Shown one piece after another: positions 1 through 4,936 of a stretch of 14,288 nucleotides of DNA (position 1 is the first letter of the stretch; each line of letters opens with the position of its first letter). The stretch covers positions 1-14,288 of the forward strand of contig JAICRQ010000031.1 in NCBI GenBank assembly GCA_025966435.1, in the 5' to 3' direction. Source of the stretch: Anaerolineales bacterium. Lineage in GTDB: Bacteria > Chloroflexota > Anaerolineae > Anaerolineales > Villigracilaceae. Below the pieces are notes generated by a model. It was not told the origin of the DNA and did not search any database. It was given only the letters and a program-made list of their open reading frames with translations. A program made the translations under genes and the position numbers.

Positions 1-174
1 AAGGCGTTTGAATATCATCCAGGGCCCGTCCTCATTCGCGAGCAGAGAGGCGAGCCTCCAGGCGGCAAGCCCAAGGTAGAAAAATACACTCAGCGACATC
101 GCAAATCCTTTTCCTTGTTAAAGGATAACGATTTTACCGCTAAGGTATTCCATTTTGACGGTATCTTGCTCTAA
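1..174 (+). CDS. C-terminal fragment of an unrecognised protein
   Basis: An open frame enters at the window edge in frame 1 and ends at a TAA, giving the last 57 residues of a protein whose start lies outside the window. The fragment is basic and hydrophilic in its middle (several Lys/Arg around KPKVEKYTQRHRK) and ends in a short hydrophobic strand-like stretch, FHFDGILL. There is no membrane segment or motif I can assign to a family. It converges on the CxxCxxCC gene, with 54 bp between the two stop codons. That this is a real gene rests on an uninterrupted frame with ordinary codon use and on the convergent layout, so confidence is moderate and no function is proposed. Confidence 0.55.
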   Translation, partial: KAFEYHPGPVLIREQRGEPPGGKPKVEKYTQRHRKSFSLLKDNDFTAKVFHFDGILL

Positions 175-228
175 TTGTCGGGTTTTCCCTGCCATAATAG
201 GCGGGAGTTAAGCGGGGAATCTTAAGGT

Positions 229-774
229 TTATTGCGCGATAGGAGGTTCTGAGGAGGCTCCAACCACATCATTCACTCCGAAAACTTTTGAGTAGAGGGC
301 TAGCAACTCGTCTGCCTTCTGCCGAAATTCCAGCGGATCTTGGCCTGAGGTTTCCTGCGAGTATGCCGGGTCTTCCAATCGTGCGGCTAAGCGCTCACGG
401 AAATTAGGATTCGTTGAGTCGGGCAGCGATGCTTCCACCTCACAAATTTTCCCCTTTGCATCTTCGACAACACGCAGTGCCTCGCGTAGAGCGATGGTTT
501 CATCTAGCAGCTTTTTGAGAAGCGCGCACTTATACGTGTGACAAAAATGTGGATAATCGGGAGAGGCATAGACTGTACATTGCCCCTTCCAAAGTGGACA
601 AGGCTGGTTGAATCCCCGCTGACTGGGAATCGATCGAAGGACCTTCAGCCCCAGCCGCTCAGCGTTGTCGAGTTCAGCCGATCGCAGTTTTGTCCACGCA
701 AATAAATGTCCGGTACAACACAAGCCGCAGGATTTACACAAAATGCTGGCTTGCGAGTCGTTTGTCAGTTCCAT
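229..774 (-). CDS. CxxCxxCC-type zinc/iron-chelating small protein
   Basis: A 181-residue cytoplasmic protein. Close to the N-terminus it carries CKSCGLCC (Cys13, 16, 19, 20), followed by C59-P-L-W, C66-T-V-Y and a C78-x4-C83 pair. This is the pattern of the CxxCxxCC family (PF03692-like), proposed to bind zinc or an iron-sulfur cluster; no enzymatic reaction is established for it. The C-terminal half (about residues 85-175) has no cysteine and is mostly charged helix. The start is set at the ATG at 774 because AGGA lies 9 nt upstream. An in-frame ATG at 786 would add four residues but has no room for a ribosome site. It diverges from the STAS gene across about 130 bp. The family call is fairly secure; the bound metal and the role are unknown. 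Confidence 0.8.
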   Translation of the reverse strand: MELTNDSQASILCKSCGLCCTGHLFAWTKLRSAELDNAERLGLKVLRSIPSQRGFNQPCPLWKGQCTVYASPDYPHFCHTYKCALLKKLLDETIALREALRVVEDAKGKICEVEASLPDSTNPNFRERLAARLEDPAYSQETSGQDPLEFRQKADELLALYSKVFGVNDVVGASSEPPIAQ

Positions 775-894
775 GCATGAAATCATATCCTAGTGGAGGC
801 GACTTTACAATATCTGAATCCCTCAGAACCTGTCAAAGTTGTAGTAACATACAGCTAATTCGTATCCACGCGCAGGCAGCACATTGACATTCAT

Positions 895-901
895 GAGGAG
901 G
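895..901 (+). promoter_or_regulatory. Strong Shine-Dalgarno of the STAS gene
   Basis: GAGGAGG sits 7 nt before the ATG at 909 and fixes that start. A perfect TTGACA hexamer lies just upstream (884-889), but no -10 box fits between it and the gene, so it is not called as a promoter. Confidence 0.8.
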
Positions 902-908
902 ATGAGCT

Positions 909-1280
909 ATGGAAATCACAACGCAGGAGATCAAGCACATCGAGCTGATTACTGTCAAGGGTCGAGTGGACAGTGTGGAAGCTGTTCGGTTGGCGAAAGC
1001 TCTCGAATCTGCGGGCCGGCGCGGAAAACATAAAATCGTGGTGGATATGAGCGAAGTGGAGTATATGTCCAGCGCCGGATTCCGTGCCCTGGGCGATGCC
1101 CAACGGAACAGCCAGCGCCAGCAGCGTGGCGAAGTGATTTTGGCGCGGGTTCCGGCTTCGATCCATGAGGCGCTCGAGCTGGTGGGCTTCACGGAATATT
1201 TTCACATCGAAGACAGTGTACCGGCAGCCTTAACCTTCGCAGAGAATTCGCCCACTAGCGACTCCTCCGTGCCGGGTTAG
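909..1280 (+). CDS. STAS-domain protein, anti-sigma factor antagonist type
   Basis: A 123-residue single STAS domain of the SpoIIAA/RsbV type. Members bind an anti-sigma or switch kinase protein and are controlled by phosphorylation of one serine. Visible here are the N-terminal strands (IELITVKGRVDS), the central strand HKIVVDMSEV (about 41-50) and the signature loop Y52-M-S-S-A-G-F-R-A-L. Ser55, just before AG, is the expected phosphorylated residue. A further strand (EVILARV) and a helix with ELVGFTEYF follow, as in the family. The last 15 or so residues (SPTSDSSVPG) are a flexible tail. No partner kinase or sigma factor is encoded in the window, so the target is unknown. It is the first gene of a compact + strand cluster reaching to 2122. 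Confidence 0.9.
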   Translation: MEITTQEIKHIELITVKGRVDSVEAVRLAKALESAGRRGKHKIVVDMSEVEYMSSAGFRALGDAQRNSQRQQRGEVILARVPASIHEALELVGFTEYFHIEDSVPAALTFAENSPTSDSSVPG

Positions 1281-1307
1281 AGTGATCCCAGCAGACACAG
1301 GACTTCT

Positions 1308-1313
1308 TACAAT
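1308..1313 (+). promoter_or_regulatory. Possible -10 box (TACAAT) before the 90-residue gene
   Basis: TACAAT lies 10 nt before the ATG at 1324, which has no Shine-Dalgarno sequence. Initiation here would give a nearly leaderless message. No recognisable -35 element is present, so this is tentative. Confidence 0.3.
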
Positions 1314-1323
1314 CTCAAAACAA

Positions 1324-1596
1324 ATGAATAAGAGCAAACCATTTGAGCTGTTATCTGTGAGATTTGGGATCTCCAGAGAAAGCGCGAAATACTTCCTGAC
1401 TCGTGTGCAGAAAAGTTTTAAAACAGAGAAACCGCCTCATCAACTGATTCTCGAGTTCATAGAGGAGAAGCGCTTTGAATCCCTGCCCAGACCGTATGAT
1501 GTTGCCCGACTGATGCACGAAGCAGACGTGTGGCCGCATCCGATGCAGTCTGAGCCTCCCACACCTTTGGATGAGGAAGATCGATATGCTGAATGA
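1324..1596 (+). CDS. Small protein of unknown function (90 aa)
   Basis: A soluble, charged 90-residue protein that I do not recognise. The N-terminal half is helical and basic ([21 protein letters not shown]); the C-terminal half is acidic and proline-rich and ends in DEEDRYAE. The frame is open back to a GTG at 1282, one base after the STAS stop codon, which would add 14 residues. The ATG at 1324 is preferred because the residues before it are not distinctive. Neither start has a good ribosome site. Its 3' end overlaps the VF530-family gene by 11 nt, which argues that it is a real gene in the same transcript and suggests translational coupling. Confidence 0.6.
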   Translation: MNKSKPFELLSVRFGISRESAKYFLTRVQKSFKTEKPPHQLILEFIEEKRFESLPRPYDVARLMHEADVWPHPMQSEPPTPLDEEDRYAE

Positions 1597-1810
1597 ACAT
1601 GCAAAGGATCCCCTGCATGGTGTGACTCTGGAGATGGTCATCACCCGCCTGGTGGAACAGTATGGCTGGGAGGAACTGGGAAAACGCATACCTATCCGAT
1701 GTTTCACCCATGACCCCAGCATTAAGTCGTCCCTGACGTTCCTACGGCGGACGCCCTGGGCACGAAAGAAAGTGGAAGCCCTCTATCTCGCTTCAAAGGT
1801 AGGAAAATAG
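1586..1810 (+). CDS. VF530/DUF2132 family DNA-binding-like protein
   Basis: A 74-residue protein matching the VF530/DUF2132 family almost end to end. It shows [13 protein letters not shown] near the N-terminus, [19 protein letters not shown] in the middle, and [20 protein letters not shown], the family's most conserved block, near the C-terminus. VF530 proteins are small helical proteins; their fold and basic C-terminal helix have been taken to suggest nucleic-acid binding, but the role is not established. The start is the ATG at 1586, because GAGGAA (1573-1578) is 7 nt upstream; an in-frame ATG at 1571 overlaps that site. It overlaps the gene before it and lies 6 nt from the gene after it, as expected inside an operon. 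Confidence 0.88.
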   Translation: MLNEHAKDPLHGVTLEMVITRLVEQYGWEELGKRIPIRCFTHDPSIKSSLTFLRRTPWARKKVEALYLASKVGK

Positions 1811-1816
1811 AACGCG

Positions 1817-2122
1817 ATGGAAATCTGGTATTCAACAAGCCTGGGTGATGGGATGACATCTGGTGCAGTCGCTGGCGAAATTGAGGAGGCATTTGCCCGA
1901 GCCTCCGCGGCTGCGGAGAACCCCTCGGCTATGGCAGTGTTCACCCGCCCTGAGTCGGAAGGTCGCTTGCATTGTGAAGTGATTGCCTATTTTTCGCCTG
2001 CCTCACGTGAGGTGGCGACCGCATTCGATGCAGAACCCTGTGCAAGGCCAGCGCGGACCGGGCTGAGTCTTCTTGCCGGTGACGAACATTCATGGTCTGT
2101 GCTATTCCCGGAAAATCTATAA
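1817..2122 (+). CDS. Small protein of unknown function (101 aa)
   Basis: A 101-residue soluble protein with alternating strands and helices: a strand (MEIWYST), an Ala/Glu-rich helix (about 19-35, GEIEEAFARASAAA), strands around AMAVFTR and LHCEVIAYFS, then a short helix and the terminal strand SWSVLFPE. I cannot place it in a family. It starts 6 nt after the VF530-family stop codon and its own ribosome site is poor (AGGA about 12 nt upstream), so translation is probably coupled to the upstream gene. It closes the 909-2122 cluster. Confidence 0.65.
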   Translation: MEIWYSTSLGDGMTSGAVAGEIEEAFARASAAAENPSAMAVFTRPESEGRLHCEVIAYFSPASREVATAFDAEPCARPARTGLSLLAGDEHSWSVLFPENL

Positions 2123-2176
2123 TAAACCGTCCTGAATGGGGGTAACTTCCCGAAGCGCCATCATGGAAGAGCATGT

Positions 2177-2182
2177 TAGAAT
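2177..2182 (+). promoter_or_regulatory. Candidate extended -10 box, TGtTAGAAT
   Basis: TAGAAT preceded by TG and one base fits an extended -10 element. It lies 67 nt before the gene at 2250, in the 127-bp gap after the STAS cluster. No convincing -35 sequence is present. Similar boxes occur at 3820 and 4220. Confidence 0.4.
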
Positions 2183-2249
2183 CATCACGTTTCTACAGAC
2201 GAGGAGGGAACCGATCACCGATTTGAAGTAGCTCGCAAGGAGTGCAGAG

Positions 2250-2633
2250 ATGGACCATGATTTAACAATTATGATCTACGGGGCAATCATGGGTGTTGTG
2301 GGCAGTATCCTTACCTCAATCGTCACAACGATCTTTCACTTCTGGTTAGAGCGCCGCGAGCATGAGCGAAGGGAGAGTGCAGAGCGGAGTCGACAACTCA
2401 GGCTCATTCATTTGCCAACTGATGAAGAGGTGATCCTCATCAATTCGCACTGTGATCAGGAGCTTACGCCGGGGGGACAGCGTAAGACTGCTGAAGCAGG
2501 TTCCATTGCCCTGTCGCTGTTTGTAGGTGGAGTCATGGTCTATCAGACGCACGATCCCATGCTGGGTTTCGCTTTTGCATTTATATTGGGCTTTCTCCTT
2601 ACCAATCGGCTGACTCGAGCATTGAGAAGATAA
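2250..2633 (+). CDS. Small membrane protein of unknown function (127 aa)
   Basis: A 127-residue protein with an N-terminal membrane helix (about 6-32, rich in Ile, Val and Gly). A highly charged stretch follows (about 34-50, LERREHERRESAERSRQ), then a soluble part (about 51-82). Two closely spaced C-terminal membrane helices (about 84-99 and 102-119) end in a basic tail (RLTRALRR). By the positive-inside rule the charged middle segment and the C-terminal tail probably face the cytoplasm. A Shine-Dalgarno AAGGAG precedes the ATG. I do not recognise the family. It is followed 24 nt later by another small membrane protein, probably in the same transcript. Confidence 0.65.
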   Translation: MDHDLTIMIYGAIMGVVGSILTSIVTTIFHFWLERREHERRESAERSRQLRLIHLPTDEEVILINSHCDQELTPGGQRKTAEAGSIALSLFVGGVMVYQTHDPMLGFAFAFILGFLLTNRLTRALRR

Positions 2634-2657
2634 TCCTTAACTATTTAGGGAGTCGAT

Positions 2658-2939
2658 GTGAAACGCAGGCTTGCCGTAGTATCTCTAGTGATGTTTGGCC
2701 TATCGGTCTTATTTCTATTCGTATGGACGATGCTCGAGTCCGTCTTCACAGGGATGTCAACGATTGCGGAACGAATCGTGACGTTCGCCCTGCTGGTGCT
2801 GCCAGCCGGGCTCGGCGCGGTGCTTGGCGTGTTGAGCCTGATGCGTAGAGAGGGACAGAATGGGCTGGCGATTACGGGAATCTTGCTGAACACGCTTTTT
2901 GCCCTCTTCCATTTGTTGATCGTTCTGTTCGCAGGCTGA
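2658..2939 (+). CDS. Small three-helix membrane protein, DUF4190-like
   Basis: A 93-residue protein that starts with GTG; AGGGAG lies 5 nt upstream, and the only overlapping ATG (2656) runs straight into a stop. Three hydrophobic helices are visible (about 5-28, 38-61 and 70-92). The second and third are joined by GVLSLMRREGQNGLAITGILLN, resembling the G-x2-LG-x2-AL...G-LAIAGI pattern of DUF4190 proteins, a family of unknown role. It lies between two other small genes in a + strand run. The family link is an inference from that short pattern. Confidence 0.65.
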   Translation: MKRRLAVVSLVMFGLSVLFLFVWTMLESVFTGMSTIAERIVTFALLVLPAGLGAVLGVLSLMRREGQNGLAITGILLNTLFALFHLLIVLFAG

Positions 2940-2993
2940 GCAATCAAGCAATAACAATATCAGGGTTAAGAGTAACCAACAGGAATTTATAAT

Positions 2994-3221
2994 ATGAGCA
3001 AAGAAGATGAACTCCGTGATGTTCTCAACGAAGCAGTGACCAGCATCTCTTCGGCGCAGAGCAACCCGCGCACTTGGCTCGCGTGGGTGGTTTACTTGCT
3101 GGCACGCCTCGAAGAGAAAGCGACGAACGAAAACCCGGCTTACAAGGAATCGTTCATCGATATGTTAGCCGCGTTACAAGATGAAATCCGGAACCGCCAG
3201 CGAACGGGTGGCTGGCACTAA
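2994..3221 (+). CDS. Small helical protein of unknown function (75 aa)
   Basis: A 75-residue soluble, largely helical protein: an acidic helix (MSKEDELRDVLNEAVTSI), a central amphipathic helix with Trp residues (TWLAWVVYLLARLEEKA) and a C-terminal helix (SFIDMLAALQDEIRNR). AGGA lies about 9 nt before the ATG. It sits 20 nt before the Nudix gene, so the two are probably co-transcribed. I do not recognise the family. It could be a small adaptor or dimer-forming protein, but nothing in the sequence shows this. Confidence 0.6.
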   Translation: MSKEDELRDVLNEAVTSISSAQSNPRTWLAWVVYLLARLEEKATNENPAYKESFIDMLAALQDEIRNRQRTGGWH

Positions 3222-3241
3222 CCTCAGCGCTGAGAGGCAAA

Positions 3242-3778
3242 ATGGAGAAATGGATCACGAAACAGGAAATTCATAAAGGCAAGATCTTCTCGCTCTGGGG
3301 TGGCAGTGTGGAGTTGGATAATGGAGATAAAGCTGTCCGGGAATACGTCCGGCATCCCGGCGGGGTGGCGGTTGTGCCGGTGGTCGGCAATGACGTGATC
3401 CTAATCCGTCAGTTCCGGATTACGATCGAGCGCGAGCTCGTGGAATTGCCTGCCGGTCTGCTGGAGCCCGGAGAAGAACCAATTGTCTGTGCGGCACGAG
3501 AGTTGGAGGAGGAGATCGGCTATCGCGCCAGGCAGCTTATTCCACTTGCTTCCTATTTCTCTTCCGTCGGATTTGCAGACGAGCGGATGCACATCTTCCT
3601 CGCGCTGGACCTTGAGAAAACGGCACTCAACCGGCAAGCCGAGGAACGCATTCACGAAGTGATGATGCATGTAGAAGACATTCGAAAAAAACTGGCCGCG
3701 CAGGAATTCGAGGATTCAAAAACCATCATCGGGTTGAGGGAGTACCTGGCGTACCTGGATGGAACGCGTGAAGAATAA
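3242..3778 (+). CDS. Nudix hydrolase, ADP-ribose pyrophosphatase type
   Basis: A 178-residue Nudix hydrolase, most like the NudF/ADPRase subgroup, which splits ADP-ribose and related nucleoside diphosphates into AMP plus a phosphosugar using Mg2+. The complete Nudix box is at residues 72-94 (GLLEPGEE...RELEEEIGY), with the metal-binding glutamates at 87, 90 and 91. Upstream, VREYVRHPGGVAVVPV and ILIRQFRITIERELVELPAG are the substrate-side and dimer segments typical of ADPRases; the proline-containing ELPAG just before the box is characteristic. After the box, SYFSSVGFADERMHIFLA matches the usual loop and strand. The length is normal and no key residue is missing. It ends the 2250-3778 run of genes. 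Confidence 0.92.
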   Translation: MEKWITKQEIHKGKIFSLWGGSVELDNGDKAVREYVRHPGGVAVVPVVGNDVILIRQFRITIERELVELPAGLLEPGEEPIVCAARELEEEIGYRARQLIPLASYFSSVGFADERMHIFLALDLEKTALNRQAEERIHEVMMHVEDIRKKLAAQEFEDSKTIIGLREYLAYLDGTREE

Positions 3779-3819
3779 TCCCGCAGTAAGATTTGCGCCT
3801 GGCAGAACGCAAAACCATG

Positions 3820-3825
3820 TAGAAT
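3820..3825 (+). promoter_or_regulatory. Candidate -10 box (TAGAAT) for the DUF4190 gene
   Basis: TAGAAT directly preceded by TG lies 38 nt before the ATG at 3864, in the 85-bp gap after the Nudix gene. A purine-rich ribosome site (AGGAAGCAGGAA) lies just before the start. No -35 match was found. Confidence 0.4.
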
Positions 3826-3863
3826 TGTGAGAACGAAAAACCCAAGGCATAGGAAGCAGGAAC

Positions 3864-4181
3864 ATGGATCAACCGAATTTACCTCCAAATGTCAATTCCG
3901 ATGTTTTGCCAACCAGTACGCTGGCGATTGTTAGCCTGGTTTCTGCAATTCTAGGTTTTACGATTGTCCCCGTGATCGGCACGATCGTGGCGCTCATCAC
4001 GGGCTATATGGCGCGCGGAGAGACGCGTTCCATCCCGGCTAAGGTGTCAGGCGATGGACTGGCAACGGCAGGAATCATCATGGGGTGGGTACAGGTGGCG
4101 CTGCTGGTCATCGGTATTTGCTGCACGATCGCCTATTTCGTATTTATTGTTGGGATCTTTGCTGCCTCGGGCGGTCAATAA
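3864..4181 (+). CDS. DUF4190 domain membrane protein
   Basis: A 105-residue protein with a short polar N-terminus (MDQPNLPPNVNSD) and the DUF4190 pattern: STLAIVSLVSAILGF, then VIGTIVALITGYMARGE, then SGDGLATAGIIMGWVQ. There are two or three membrane helices (about 18-49, then about 70-100 with two cysteines). DUF4190 proteins are small integral membrane proteins of unknown role, common in Chloroflexota, Actinobacteria and Firmicutes. The start has a good AGGA-rich ribosome site. The downstream 100-bp gap and a separate candidate promoter suggest that the next small gene is independently expressed. Confidence 0.85.
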   Translation: MDQPNLPPNVNSDVLPTSTLAIVSLVSAILGFTIVPVIGTIVALITGYMARGETRSIPAKVSGDGLATAGIIMGWVQVALLVIGICCTIAYFVFIVGIFAASGGQ

Positions 4182-4219
4182 ATATCAGGCTATCTCTTAT
4201 CGGACAGAACATTACGCGT

Positions 4220-4225
4220 TAGAAT
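4220..4225 (+). promoter_or_regulatory. Candidate -10 box (TAGAAT) for the lysine-rich mini-gene
   Basis: TAGAAT lies 56 nt before the ATG at 4282. It is the third copy of this hexamer upstream of a gene in the region. The -35 side (TTATCG with 17-nt spacing) is a poor match. Confidence 0.35.
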
Positions 4226-4281
4226 TAACAGATGAGATGGGGAATTAACCGCCAATCACTACTACGAAAGGAGAAACGGCT

Positions 4282-4389
4282 ATGGGTAACGCTGGCAAAA
4301 AAGATAAAGGCAGCAAGGAACAGAGAAAGAAGCCGAAATTGAATATCAAGGAGAAGCGCAAGCAGAAGAACGAAAAGAAGAACAAATAA
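4282..4389 (+). CDS. Lysine-rich 35-residue peptide
   Basis: A 36-codon frame (35 residues plus TAA) with a clear Shine-Dalgarno (AAAGGAGA, 4267-4274) 7 nt before the ATG. A 13-bp intrinsic terminator follows 26 nt after its stop. It begins MGNAGKKDKGSKEQRKK and continues KPKLNIKEKRKQKNEKKNK. Nearly half the residues are Lys or Arg, with no hydrophobic stretch, no Cys and no aromatic residue. It should be a very basic, probably disordered or RNA-binding peptide. I believe similar short peptides with an EQRKKP...KEKRK core exist in other bacteria, but I cannot name a family or function. Ribosome site, frame and terminator together make it a convincing gene despite its size. Confidence 0.75.
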   Translation: MGNAGKKDKGSKEQRKKPKLNIKEKRKQKNEKKNK

Positions 4390-4407
4390 ATATCGACAAC
4401 GATATTT
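4388..4407 (+). repeat. Perfect 8-bp hairpin over the stop codon of the mini-gene
   Basis: AAATATCG - ACAA - CGATATTT forms an 8-bp stem with a 4-nt loop, and its first bases include the end of the TAA stop. It is AT-rich and lies just before the intrinsic terminator. It may protect the 3' end of the message or be chance. Confidence 0.4.
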
Positions 4408-4414
4408 CTGCGTG

Positions 4415-4455
4415 GAGACACTAAGAGTCTTGCTCTTAGTGTCTCTTTAATTTTC
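4415..4455 (+). terminator. Strong rho-independent terminator
   Basis: GAGACACTAAGAG (4415-4427), a 5-nt loop, then CTCTTAGTGTCTC (4433-4445): a perfect 13-bp stem followed by TTTAATTTT. It terminates the lysine-rich mini-gene. The opposite strand has no T tract after the stem, so it is directional, although it may also slow transcripts arriving from the convergent DUF4236-like gene. Confidence 0.9.
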
Positions 4456-4479
4456 ATGCCGTGGCTCGATTTGTATGGC

Positions 4480-4863
4480 TCAGAGTCCCACTTGCCGCGC
4501 CCACTGGGTGAGTGTGCTCAGAAAGTCCGTAACCAGGTTTGGTGGAATCAGCCCTAACGCACTTCCGCCAAAGTAAATGAAGAAAAGAGCAATCAGAACG
4601 AAGACGAAAAAGCCCCAGGGGGAGGATGACTGTTCCTGAGCGTGCCGTGCACGCTTGCGCTTAGGCTTATCCTCACTCTTTTCTTCAGAACGCTCTTTTG
4701 CCTCCGGCTTATCGTCCTCCTCGTCTGGATCCTTCTTGAGGAGGTACGACCTGTGGGAGAGTCCCTTTCCCGGTAGATTGGTTGTCTGCATTACGCCGCG
4801 CCTGCTGACGTTAACCTTTACGCCGGGAAAAAGGGTAAATTGTCTATGAAAGCGAATAGGCAT
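4480..4863 (-). CDS. DUF4236-like protein with C-terminal membrane helix
   Basis: A 127-residue protein. Residues 1-40 (MPIRFHRQFTLFPGVKVNVS, then RRGV...LPGKGLS) match the DUF4236 pattern of a small beta domain with RF-x-K/R-x6-PGV-x-(V/L)-N-(V/L)-S. A highly charged Glu/Lys linker follows (about 43-75), then one membrane helix (about 83-104, WGFFVFVLIALFFIYFGG) and a short C-terminal tail. DUF4236 proteins have no established function. The start is fixed by AAGGAAGG about 5 nt upstream. It lies 73 nt downstream of the beta-helix gene on the same strand, so the two may share a transcript. Confidence 0.75.
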   Translation of the reverse strand: MPIRFHRQFTLFPGVKVNVSRRGVMQTTNLPGKGLSHRSYLLKKDPDEEDDKPEAKERSEEKSEDKPKRKRARHAQEQSSSPWGFFVFVLIALFFIYFGGSALGLIPPNLVTDFLSTLTQWARQVGL

Positions 4864-4936
4864 AGAATCCTTCCTTCAGATGATCCTCCAGCTCCACTAA
4901 CGGAATCTCCACGCACACGTTATTGCACGAATGCAC

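Noticed and set aside
186..206. Hairpin TCCC(T)GCC - ATAATA - GGCGGGA between convergent genes
   Set aside because: It has seven pairs with a bulge and no T tract on either strand, too weak to call a terminator.
884..889. Perfect TTGACA hexamer before the STAS gene
   Set aside because: It is only 19 nt before the ATG, so no -10 box or leader fits; the Shine-Dalgarno occupies the space.
833..1192. A 119-codon minus-strand frame opposite the STAS gene
   Set aside because: It overlaps a well-supported STAS gene over most of its length, and its translation has no domain pattern.
2964..2977. Small hairpin GGTTA-AGAG-TAACC before the gene at 2994
   Set aside because: A five-pair AT-rich stem without a T tract is expected by chance.
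4245..4457. A 70-codon minus-strand frame with Phe/Leu-rich protein
   Set aside because: It is the complement of the lysine-rich mini-gene (AAA/AAG read as TTT/CTT) and crosses the terminator hairpin; it has no ribosome site.
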